Position numbers and translations under genes: made by a program. This document shows, piece by piece, positions 25,288 to 32,124 of a stretch of DNA of 34,361 nt; position 1 is the stretch's first letter; each line of letters opens with the position of its first letter. The notes below the pieces were generated by a model that was given only the letters and a program-made list of their open reading frames with translations, was not told the DNA's origin and did no database searches. Origin of the DNA: Candidatus Binatia bacterium (GTDB lineage: Bacteria > Desulfobacterota > Binatia > UBA12015); assembly GCA_019749875.1 (NCBI GenBank), contig JAIEPK010000002.1:1-34361 (forward strand), given 5' to 3'.

Positions 25288-26025
25288 TTACTTGACGCCC
25301 CGCCAGCGGCGCGAGCCGAGCGCCAGGACGGTCCAGGCGAGGAACACCGCGCTGAACAGCACGAAGAACGTGACGTCGCGCGAGTCGATGCCGCCGCGCG
25401 AGAACACGTAGAAGCGATCGAAGAGCGACAGCTTCGACAGCACCGACAGCGCCGGCGCCCCGACCGCCGCCTCGTTCCAGGTCATCACCCAGAAGAGCAG
25501 CAGCAGCGAGAACGTCACCGCCGCGGCGAGCACCTGGCTGTCGGTCAGCGCCGAGATCAGGATGCCGCAGGCGAGGAACGCGGCGCCGAGGAGAAAGAGC
25601 CCGAGGTAGCCCGCGAGCAGGGCACCGATCGCGACCGGCGCGTGCGTCTGCGTGAGCAGCGCCGGGAAGAGCAGCGTCGGCGCGAGCATCAGCAGCAGGA
25701 CCAGCAGAGACGCGAGATACTTGCCGAGCACGATCTGCACGTCGCGCAGCGGATACGTCCACAGCAGCTCGAGCGTGCCCAGGCGACGCTCCTCGGCGAA
25801 CAGGCGCATCGTCAGCAGCGGCAGCAGCGTGAGCATGATCTGCCGCATGTCGTGGAGCTGGAACTGCCACAGGCCGCGCGCGACGTCGAAGCCGCCGCTC
25901 AGCAGGAAGAACGACAGGTTCGAGTAGAAGTAGAAGCCCGACACGCCGAGAAAGAGCGTGATCACGACATACGCGAGCAGCGAGCTGAAGTAGGTCACCA
26001 GCTCCTTGCGCAGGATCGCGATCAC
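25288..26025 (-). CDS. ABC-2 type permease (GldF-like)
   Basis: A 245-residue integral membrane protein with about six helices, starting IAILRKELVTYFSSLLAYVVITLFLG. EKELxxYFxSPxAY-type openings are typical of GldF/NosY-class ABC-2 permeases. A cytoplasmic loop with MRLFAEERRLGTLELLWTYP follows, carrying the conserved E-E-R-GTLE segment. The GTG start overlaps the TGA of the ATPase gene (GTGA), showing coupling. It should pair with the ATPase at 26022-26960 and the GldG protein. Confidence 0.92.
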   Translation of the reverse strand: MIAILRKELVTYFSSLLAYVVITLFLGVSGFYFYSNLSFFLLSGGFDVARGLWQFQLHDMRQIMLTLLPLLTMRLFAEERRLGTLELLWTYPLRDVQIVLGKYLASLLVLLLMLAPTLLFPALLTQTHAPVAIGALLAGYLGLFLLGAAFLACGILISALTDSQVLAAAVTFSLLLLFWVMTWNEAAVGAPALSVLSKLSLFDRFYVFSRGGIDSRDVTFFVLFSAVFLAWTVLALGSRRWRGVK

Positions 26026-26960
26026 GCGGCCCCCTGCCGCGGCTCGTCGCCGACGTGCACCAGACGCAGGAAGATCTCCTCGAGCGACAGCGACTCGCGC
26101 GACAGCTCGAGCAGCAGGAAGCCGCGCGCGGTCACCGCACGCGACACCTCGCGCAACACGGCCTCGTCGCGCGCGTGGAAGCGGAAGCGGCCGTCGACCA
26201 CCGCCAGGTCGTGCACGCCGGGCACCGACGACAGGAGCAGGCGCAGCTCGCTCTCGGGCGCCTCGGCGCGCAGGTGCACCGTCACCGCACCTTCGATGCG
26301 GCGCGCGAGGCCGTCGGGATGGTCCTCGGCGACCACCCGCCCGCGGTTGATGATCACCACGCGCTGCGCGACCTGGCTGACTTCCGACAGGATGTGGCTC
26401 GAGAAGATGATGGTGCGCTGGCCGCGCAGGCTCTTCACCAGCTCGCGGATCTCGGCCACCTGCTCCGGGTCGAGTCCCGAGGTCGGCTCGTCGAGGATCA
26501 GCACCTGCGGGTCGCCGAGCAGCGCCTGCGCGAGCCCGACGCGCTGCCGGAAGCCCTTGCTGAGCTTGCCGACCAGGCGGCGGCGCATCTCACCGAGCGA
26601 CGTCGCGCGGATCACGCGCTCGATCTCGCTCCGCCGCGCCGCTCGCGGCAGACGCTTCGCGCGCGCGACGAACGCCAGATACTCCTCGATGCTCATCTCG
26701 GGGTAGTACGGGGCGTTCTCGGGAAAGTAGCCGACCAGGCGCCGGGTCGCGTTGGGCTCGCGCTGCACGTCGTGTCCGCCGACGCGGACGGTTCCCGACG
26801 TCGGCGGAAAGATGCCCGCGATGACGCGCATCGTGGTGGTCTTGCCGGCGCCGTTCGGGCCCAGGAAGCCGACGCATTCGCCCGGCGCGATCGTGAAGCT
26901 CACGTCGCGCACGGCGGTGAAGTCGCCGAATTCCTTGGTGAGATGCGCTACCTCGATCAT
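26022..26960 (-). CDS. ABC transporter ATP-binding protein (GldA-like)
   Basis: A 312-residue ATPase that powers the adjacent permease. Walker A is GPNGAGKTT (~34-42), the signature is LSKGFRQRVGLAQALL, Walker B is VLILDEPTSGLDPEQ and the switch His is IIFSSHILSEV. LSKGFRQR instead of LSGGQ is typical of the GldA/NosF-like branch. The C-terminal ~90 residues (VTVHLRAEAPESELRLLLSSV) form the extra domain seen in this branch. ATG start at 26960 without a clear Shine-Dalgarno. It is the first gene of the operon. The 132-bp gap upstream, to the hydroxylase stop, must hold the promoter; I see no convincing -35/-10. Confidence 0.94.
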   Translation of the reverse strand: MIEVAHLTKEFGDFTAVRDVSFTIAPGECVGFLGPNGAGKTTTMRVIAGIFPPTSGTVRVGGHDVQREPNATRRLVGYFPENAPYYPEMSIEEYLAFVARAKRLPRAARRSEIERVIRATSLGEMRRRLVGKLSKGFRQRVGLAQALLGDPQVLILDEPTSGLDPEQVAEIRELVKSLRGQRTIIFSSHILSEVSQVAQRVVIINRGRVVAEDHPDGLARRIEGAVTVHLRAEAPESELRLLLSSVPGVHDLAVVDGRFRFHARDEAVLREVSRAVTARGFLLLELSRESLSLEEIFLRLVHVGDEPRQGAA

Positions 26961-27092
26961 GCGCGCGAGGCAGCGTTATGCGGTTCGCGGGCGGCGGGCA
27001 AGTCAGCGGACGTTTGACCGGCCGCCGGCCCGCGCGCCATCGTGACGCGACCCGCCCGGTCCGCCGTGCAGCATCGCGAAGCCGTGTGACCG

Positions 27093-27935
27093 TCAGGCAC
27101 CATCGTCCCGCCCGCTGATCGAGTATCCGCTCGCCGGGCCGCGCAGCGGCTGCAGCAGCATGCGGTCGAGGCCCAGATCGCGCGCGCTGCGGAACTGCTC
27201 GATGCCGATGGTCATACCCCCGTGGCCGTCGACCGGCTGCGCCTTGTAGGTGCCGAGCAGGCGATCCCACCACGGGACGTTGAAGCCGAAGTTGCTGTTG
27301 GTCTCGTCGGGACGGATCGAGTGGTGCACGCGGTGCATGTCGGGCGTCACCACGAGCAGGCGCAGCACCCGGTCCACGTGCAGCGGCAGCAGCACGTTGC
27401 CGTGGTTGAACATCGACGTCGCGTTGAGCACGACCTCGAACACCAGCACCGCGACCGCCGGCGGTCCGACCGCGAGCACGAAGCCGAGCTTGAGCGCCAT
27501 CGACAGCACGATCTCGAGCGGGTGGAAGCGCACGCCGGTGGTCGCGTCGAGCTCGAGGTCGGCGTGGTGCATGCGGTGCAGGCGCCACAGCGCCGGCACC
27601 GCGTGGAACATCACGTGCTGCAGGTAGATCGTCAGGTCGAGCGCGAGCAGCGAGCCGACGAACGCGGCCCATCCCGACACGCCGAGCACGTTGAGCAGGC
27701 CCCAGCCGCGCTCCTGCGCGAGCGCCGCGAGCTCGACGGCGAGCACCGGGAATGCGATGCGCAGGACGAGCGTGCTCAGCACCACGACGCCCAGGTTGCC
27801 GGTCCAGCGCAGGCGACGGCCGATGCGGCGCGGGCGGCGCGGGGCAACCACCTCCCACCACGCCATCGCGGCGAGGACGCCGACGAAGGCGAGCATGCGG
27901 ACGAGCGGCTCGTGCGCCATCAGCGCGCCCTGCAC
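27093..27935 (-). CDS. Sterol desaturase / fatty acid hydroxylase superfamily protein
   Basis: A 280-residue membrane di-iron enzyme. Histidine motifs are complete: QHVMFH (HxxxH, 107-111), HRMHH (HxxHH, 120-124), FHPLE (His138), FNHGN (His178) and HRVHH (201-205), with several hydrophobic helices around them. This superfamily hydroxylates or desaturates sterols, sphingolipid-type chains, carotenoids or alkyl glycerol lipids; the substrate cannot be read here. The start could be the ATG at 27935 or the one five codons on (MAHEPLVRML). It lies 54 bp after the methyltransferase gene on the same strand and is the likely last member of the TetR-AT3 operon. Confidence 0.92.
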   Translation of the reverse strand: MQGALMAHEPLVRMLAFVGVLAAMAWWEVVAPRRPRRIGRRLRWTGNLGVVVLSTLVLRIAFPVLAVELAALAQERGWGLLNVLGVSGWAAFVGSLLALDLTIYLQHVMFHAVPALWRLHRMHHADLELDATTGVRFHPLEIVLSMALKLGFVLAVGPPAVAVLVFEVVLNATSMFNHGNVLLPLHVDRVLRLLVVTPDMHRVHHSIRPDETNSNFGFNVPWWDRLLGTYKAQPVDGHGGMTIGIEQFRSARDLGLDRMLLQPLRGPASGYSISGRDDGA

Positions 27936-27989
27936 GATCGTGCTCCGTCCGGCGTCATCGAGCCCTCGCCCGACGAGTACCCGATCCCT

Positions 27990-28595
27990 TCACTCCGCAC
28001 ACGCCAGCAGGAAGCCCGACGACAGCGCCTCGACCCGGACCTTCGCGAAGCCGGCCCGCGCGAGCATCTGCTCGACGTCGGCGCGCGCGTGGAAGCGATA
28101 GACGGCCTCCGGGAAATCCCGGCTCGCCTCGTCCTTCGGCCGGAACCCGAGCACCAGGCGGCCGCCGTGGCGCAGGACCCGCCTCAGCTCGGTGAGCTGC
28201 CGGAGCGGATCGGGCCAGAAGTACAGCGTGTTCATGGCGACCGCCTTGTCGAACGTCGTATCGCCGTACGGCAGGTCGCTGCTGTCGGCGCACGACAGGC
28301 GCACCCGCCCGCTCGCGACGAGCGGGCCGCAGAGCGCCGACGCGAGCGCGTGCATGTCCGCCGAGTGATCGATGCCCGCGACGAGGCCGTCGGGGACCGC
28401 GCGCGCGATCTCGAGGACGTTGTGCCCGTGTCCAAAGCCGATCTCGAGCACGTGGTCGGTGGGCGCCAGCTCCAGCAGACGACGGGCGGCGGCGTTCCCG
28501 CCGGCCGTCTCGCGCGCCATGATCCACGCGATCACGCGCCCGAGGATCCCGCTCGGCCGCGCGGACTGGCGTGCGATGAACTCGGGGCGACGCAC
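27990..28595 (-). CDS. Class I SAM-dependent methyltransferase
   Basis: A 201-residue methyltransferase. Motif I is DHVLEIGFGHGHNVLEIA (~48-65), strand 2 ends VAGIDHS, motif II is FDKAVAMNTLYFWPDP and motif III is LRHGGRLVLGFRP. It belongs to the Methyltransf_11/25 type that modifies lipids, quinones or small molecules. The GTG start (28595-28593) directly abuts the TAG of the 65-residue membrane protein, so it is very likely co-translated. Context with a membrane acyltransferase and a hydroxylase suggests a lipid or envelope substrate; this is inference. Confidence 0.88.
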   Translation of the reverse strand: MRRPEFIARQSARPSGILGRVIAWIMARETAGGNAAARRLLELAPTDHVLEIGFGHGHNVLEIARAVPDGLVAGIDHSADMHALASALCGPLVASGRVRLSCADSSDLPYGDTTFDKAVAMNTLYFWPDPLRQLTELRRVLRHGGRLVLGFRPKDEASRDFPEAVYRFHARADVEQMLARAGFAKVRVEALSSGFLLACAE

Positions 28596-28793
28596 CTACG
28601 GCTCCCCGCGGTCGCGCAGCGCGGCCTTCAGCCCGAGCCAGTAGGTCACGCAGGCGCCGGCGATCGTGCTCGCGAAGCCGACCGTCAGCTCGTTGACCCC
28701 GGCGATGCAGCTCCGCGGGATCACGAATCCGTAGCCGATGACGACGGTGGGAACGACGAAGCCCACCAGCGGCATCAGGTGGCGCGGCTTCAC
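28596..28793 (-). CDS. Small two-helix membrane protein, unknown
   Basis: A 65-residue protein that the ORF track shows only as the tail of a shadow frame. It starts with GTG (KPRHLMPLVGFVVPTVVIGYGFV) overlapping the acyltransferase stop as GTGA, and ends in TAG directly before the methyltransferase GTG. Two hydrophobic segments, ~6-22 and ~33-50, are joined by a short loop RSCIAGVNEL with one cysteine; the C-terminus is charged (LKAALRDRGEP). A gene packed between two coupled genes with no spare bases is probably real. I do not recognise its family; a membrane partner or regulator of the acyltransferase is a guess. Confidence 0.7.
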   Translation of the reverse strand: MKPRHLMPLVGFVVPTVVIGYGFVIPRSCIAGVNELTVGFASTIAGACVTYWLGLKAALRDRGEP

Positions 28794-30478
28794 GATCCCG
28801 CTCCGTCGCCCGCAGCGGACGCGTGCTGCTCGCACACGCTCCGCTCCGCGCCGACGCGGATCCACGTCGTCGTGCGGCCGAGCAGCGTGATGCCGAGGTA
28901 GCCGCGCACGTGCAGCCGGTCCGCACCGTCGAGCGACATGATGCAGCGATACGTGCGGCCGCTGGTCGGGTCGTAGATGCCCCCTCCGCTCCACCGGTCG
29001 GGCTCTCCCCGGACGGGCGTCAAGTCGCTGAGGATCTGCAGGCCGACGATCGGCCGCTGCTGCAGCGCCTCGTCGGAGTTCTGCCGGTCGGTCAAGGGAC
29101 AGCCGTTCTCGTCGAACGGCGACCGAAGCCACACGATCTCGCCGCACAGCGCCTCGCCGCAGGGTGCGATCTCGACCTGCGCCGCACCACCCTCGGCGTA
29201 CCAGCGACCTTCCGGGCTCGCCGCGTGGCCCGCGGACGCGCCCCACACGACGAGCAAGACCGGCAGCGCCACGGCCGCGCGCGCCGCCCGTCGCGGCAGC
29301 GCGCACGCCTTCGGCCGCAAGCCGAACAGGAAGCGCACGAGCGGCAGCTCGCGCACGACGAGGTGGTAGACCGCAAAGGTGATCAGCACCGCCACGCCGA
29401 CCAGCAGGACGAACTTCGCGGCGATGCCGAGCGGCAGCCGCACGATGAAGTGCCCCGGCACGACGATCGCGGCCTGGTGTAGGATGTAGACCGGGAACGC
29501 CGCCACGCTCAGGTAGTGCAGCGCCGCGTTGCCGAAGTCGAGGAAGCGACGCGCGAGTCCGAGGGCCGCGAGCACGAAGCACCATCCGGCGATCGCGCTG
29601 CCGGCGAGCAGCACCGGCGGTGCGTCGTACAGGCGCAGCACGCCCGCGAGCAGCACGCCGCAGGTCGCGGTGCCGAGCACCAGCGCCCTGCGCCACTCGC
29701 GCTGCGCGACTTCCTCGAGAGCGGGATAGCAGGCGAGCAGGAAGCCCGCGAAGAGATACGTCGAGTAGTACGCGACGTTCGCCCAGTCGTCGTACAGGTT
29801 CTGGATGCCGGGCCAGTACGGACGCAGCACCAGCTGCACCACGACGAGCGGCGCAATCGGCGCGTAGACCGCGAGCACCGGCACGCGCTCGATCTCGCCC
29901 GCGCGGCGCACGAGCCAGGCGAACGCCGGCAGGTAGAGCAGCGTGAACGTGAGCGGGTAGGCGACGAACCACAGGTGCGCCCAGGTGAAGCGCTCGAGCG
30001 TGAGGAAGCTCGGCAGGAACTGCACGAACGACTCGTCGAAGGGCGCCGCGACCGGCAATCCGTCGGGGATGACGAGCCGGAAGCCGGCTTGCAGCGCGGG
30101 GCTGACACGAAGGCCGGCGTGGTTCAGGTCGAGGCCGCTCGACAGCTCGAGATACTTGATGACGGGCATGAACAGCACGCAGCCGGCGAGGAGCGGCACG
30201 GCGAGACGCAGCGCACGCTCGCGCGCGACACCGAGCGCACCGCGCGCACGCAGCGACGGGACCAGCGACCAGCCGGCAAGCAGAAAGAACAGCGGCATGT
30301 GCCACAGGCTGATGAAGCCGCACAGCACGAGCAGGCCGAACGACAGGTCGGCGTTGCGCACGTGGTAGAACGGCGCCGGGTTGGAGACCATGCCGGCGTG
30401 AAAGACGAACAGCAGCAGCGTGGCGCCGATGCGCAGCCAGTCGATGTCGTAGCGACGAGCGGTGGCTCGGGAAGTCAT
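28790..30478 (-). CDS. Acyltransferase-3 membrane domain fused to a secreted-type DUF2147 domain
   Basis: The track ORF is 644 residues; the ATG at 30478 (MTSRATARRYDIDWLRIG) overlaps the tetR stop (ATGA) and gives 562. Residues 1-390 are an acyltransferase family 3 protein with about ten helices: RYDIDWLRIGATLLLFVFHAG (catalytic-type His28), SLWHMPLFFLLAGW, and FPVYILHQ near the end. Such enzymes move acyl groups across the inner membrane onto glycans or lipids. Residues 397-420 (RRAARAAVALPVLLVVWG, then SAGHA) look exactly like a signal peptide. Residues 421-545 (PEGRWYAEGGAAQVEIAPC, GIYDPTSGRTYRCIM, LGITLLGRTTTWIRV) form DUF2147, a small beta-barrel-like domain usually secreted on its own. 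The domain would lie in the periplasm and might be cleaved free. Confidence 0.9.
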   Translation of the reverse strand: MTSRATARRYDIDWLRIGATLLLFVFHAGMVSNPAPFYHVRNADLSFGLLVLCGFISLWHMPLFFLLAGWSLVPSLRARGALGVARERALRLAVPLLAGCVLFMPVIKYLELSSGLDLNHAGLRVSPALQAGFRLVIPDGLPVAAPFDESFVQFLPSFLTLERFTWAHLWFVAYPLTFTLLYLPAFAWLVRRAGEIERVPVLAVYAPIAPLVVVQLVLRPYWPGIQNLYDDWANVAYYSTYLFAGFLLACYPALEEVAQREWRRALVLGTATCGVLLAGVLRLYDAPPVLLAGSAIAGWCFVLAALGLARRFLDFGNAALHYLSVAAFPVYILHQAAIVVPGHFIVRLPLGIAAKFVLLVGVAVLITFAVYHLVVRELPLVRFLFGLRPKACALPRRAARAAVALPVLLVVWGASAGHAASPEGRWYAEGGAAQVEIAPCGEALCGEIVWLRSPFDENGCPLTDRQNSDEALQQRPIVGLQILSDLTPVRGEPDRWSGGGIYDPTSGRTYRCIMSLDGADRLHVRGYLGITLLGRTTTWIRVGAERSVCEQHASAAGDGAGS

Positions 30479-31179
30479 GCCGTCTCCTTGCTGCTCAGGG
30501 CGCGGACGACGAACTGCACGACGGTCGCGCGCGCGACGTCCTCGCCGACCTTCTCCGGTCGCGAGTCGAAGTGGCGGTGCACCGCCCAGAACACGATGGT
30601 CTCGAGGACGAGGCGGGCGGTGGCGTCGACGTCCGGCACGGGTGCGATCAGCCCGCGCGCGATGCGTGCCTTCAGGTAGCCGGCGAGGAGCTCGAGCAGC
30701 CCGCCACGTGCCCCCTCGAACCACAGCTTCGCCAGCTCGGGATAGTCGCGCGCCGAGGTGTCGATCAGCTTGATGCGCCGGCGATTGGCCGCGAGCTGGT
30801 CGTAGAGCTCGCCGACGATCGCAGCGATCTCGTCCGCCATGTCGCCCGGGCGCTTGCGGGCCACGGCCGCGCCGAGAGCCGGCACGCCCTGGTGACGCTG
30901 CAGCTCGTCGCGCACGTAGCGCAGCGTCGCGCCCGCCTTCGGCGAGCGGACCGGGAACGCGACGTCGCTCGCGGACTTCGGCGGCTGGTCCCCGTAGCGG
31001 CAGACGAGGTCGAACAGCGCCTCCTTGCTCTCGACGTAGAGGTAGAGCGTGCCCTTCGCGACGCCCATCGCGGCCGCGACGTCCGCCATCTGCGTGCGCC
31101 GGTAGCCCTGCTCGACGAACACCCGGGTGGCCGCGTCGAGCAGCTGCGGTAGCCGGTCCTCGGGAATCCGTCTGGCCAT
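30475..31179 (-). CDS. TetR family transcriptional regulator
   Basis: A 234-residue regulator. The N-terminal helix-turn-helix spans ~10-56: LPQLLDAATRVFVEQGYRRT, then MADVAAAMGVAKGTLYLYVESKEALF. The C-terminal ligand domain is divergent, so the inducer cannot be predicted. Its stop overlaps the acyltransferase start by 4 nt. A perfect palindrome just upstream (31193-31211) sits between -35 and -10 elements, which predicts autorepression and repression of the whole downstream run. The spacing from the -10 to the ATG is only 6 nt, so the transcript may be leaderless. Confidence 0.94.
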   Translation of the reverse strand: MARRIPEDRLPQLLDAATRVFVEQGYRRTQMADVAAAMGVAKGTLYLYVESKEALFDLVCRYGDQPPKSASDVAFPVRSPKAGATLRYVRDELQRHQGVPALGAAVARKRPGDMADEIAAIVGELYDQLAANRRRIKLIDTSARDYPELAKLWFEGARGGLLELLAGYLKARIARGLIAPVPDVDATARLVLETIVFWAVHRHFDSRPEKVGEDVARATVVQFVVRALSSKETA

Positions 31180-31185
31180 GCGCAG

Positions 31186-31214
31186 CTTCTAAACTGACCG
31201 ACCAGGTCAGTCAA
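31186..31214 (-). promoter_or_regulatory. Predicted promoter of the tetR-acyltransferase operon
   Basis: On the minus strand TTGACT (31214-31209) and TAGAAG (31191-31186) are separated by exactly 17 nt, matching five of six and four of six sigma-70 consensus bases. The ATG of tetR begins 6 nt after the -10, so transcription would start at or next to the start codon. Confidence 0.5.
31193..31211. promoter_or_regulatory. TetR-type operator palindrome
   Basis: ACTGACC-GACCA-GGTCAGT is a perfect 7-bp dyad with a 5-bp centre. It occupies the spacer of the predicted promoter and slightly overlaps the -35. TGACC/GGTCA half-sites of this kind are common for TetR regulators. The adjacent tetR gene is the obvious source of the binding protein. 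Confidence 0.8.
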
Positions 31215-31280
31215 TTACGTTCTCGACCCACTCGAAGAATCGTGGTCCTGGCTCGAGTCGCACGCTAGTCTGCCCTCGCC

Positions 31281-31679
31281 ATGGACGACGCGCGCGCGAC
31301 CCGGATCATCGGCGAGGCGGTTCCCGACGTCGTCGCCGTGTATCGCTTCGGCTCGACGATCCGCGGCGAGGAGCACACGGCCAGTGACGTCGACCTCGCC
31401 GTGCTCGCAGCGGGCCCGCTCGACCCGGTACGACGCTTCGCATTGCAGGAGGAGCTTGCAGTCGCCCTGCGGCGCGACGTCGATTTGGTGGACCTGCGCC
31501 GGGCGTCGACAGTCATGGCCATGCAGGTCGTCTCGACCGGCACGCCGATCTTCGTCGGGGACCCTGCCGAGCAAGAGCGTTTCGCGGACTACGTCTTTGG
31601 GTCTTACGTTCGATTCAACGAGGAGCGCCGCGCGATCCTGCAGCAGGCTCTGCGCGAGGGCACGATCCATGGTCGATGA
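31281..31679 (+). CDS. mntA: MntA-type minimal nucleotidyltransferase antitoxin
   Basis: A 132-residue minimal nucleotidyltransferase. YRFGSTIRGEEHTASDVDLAV holds the complete GSx10DxD motif (Gly24-Ser25, Asp36, Asp38), and RRDVDLVDLRRAS supplies the third acidic residue. In characterised MntA-HepT pairs the antitoxin adds AMP to the toxin's tyrosine and so inactivates it. ATG start at 31281, without a clear Shine-Dalgarno. The stop overlaps the hepT start by 11 nt, the expected toxin-antitoxin architecture. It is divergent from tetR across 101 bp. The pair contains more T- and A-ending codons (ttg, aca, gaa) than its neighbours, consistent with acquisition by transfer. Confidence 0.93.
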   Translation: MDDARATRIIGEAVPDVVAVYRFGSTIRGEEHTASDVDLAVLAAGPLDPVRRFALQEELAVALRRDVDLVDLRRASTVMAMQVVSTGTPIFVGDPAEQERFADYVFGSYVRFNEERRAILQQALREGTIHGR

Positions 31680-32100
31680 CGTCGTCCTGAACAAGGCCGC
31701 CGTGATCGAGCGCTGCGTCGCGCGTGTCCGCGAGGAGTACGCCGGTGATCCACGGCGGCTGCGCGACGACATCACCCGTCAGGACTCGATCATCCTCAAC
31801 CTGCAGCGCGCCTGCGAAGCTGCGATCGACCTCGCGATGCACGTTGTGCGGGTACGCCGACTTGGCGTCCCGCAGGAAACACGTGAATCGTTCGAGATGC
31901 TGCGCGACGCCCGCCTGCTCGACGATACGCTCGCCGACCGGATGAAGCGTATGGTGGGATTCCGCAACGTGGCGGTCCACGACTACCGCAAGCCCGACCT
32001 CGACGTCGTCGAGCGCATCGTCACGAACCACCTCGACGAGTTCATCGCGTTCTCGTCCGCGCTCGTCCGCTCGTCGGGCGCATCGACTGCCCCGCGGTAG
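31669..32100 (+). CDS. hepT: HepT-like HEPN ribonuclease toxin
   Basis: A 143-residue helical protein; the track shows it inside a longer ORF, but the ATG at 31669 (MVDDVVLNKAAVIERCVARV) is the natural start and overlaps mntA by 11 nt. MVGFRNVAVHDYRKPD contains the HEPN catalytic motif Rx4HxY complete (Arg99, His104, Tyr106); the tyrosine is the residue AMPylated by MntA in the studied system. Family members are metal-independent ribonucleases that act as dimers. QDSIILNLQRACEAAIDLAMHVV is the conserved second helix. It ends 24 bp from the convergent dehydrogenase gene. Confidence 0.94.
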   Translation: MVDDVVLNKAAVIERCVARVREEYAGDPRRLRDDITRQDSIILNLQRACEAAIDLAMHVVRVRRLGVPQETRESFEMLRDARLLDDTLADRMKRMVGFRNVAVHDYRKPDLDVVERIVTNHLDEFIAFSSALVRSSGASTAPR

Positions 32101-32124
32101 GCCGACCGCCGTTGCCCTCCGCGC

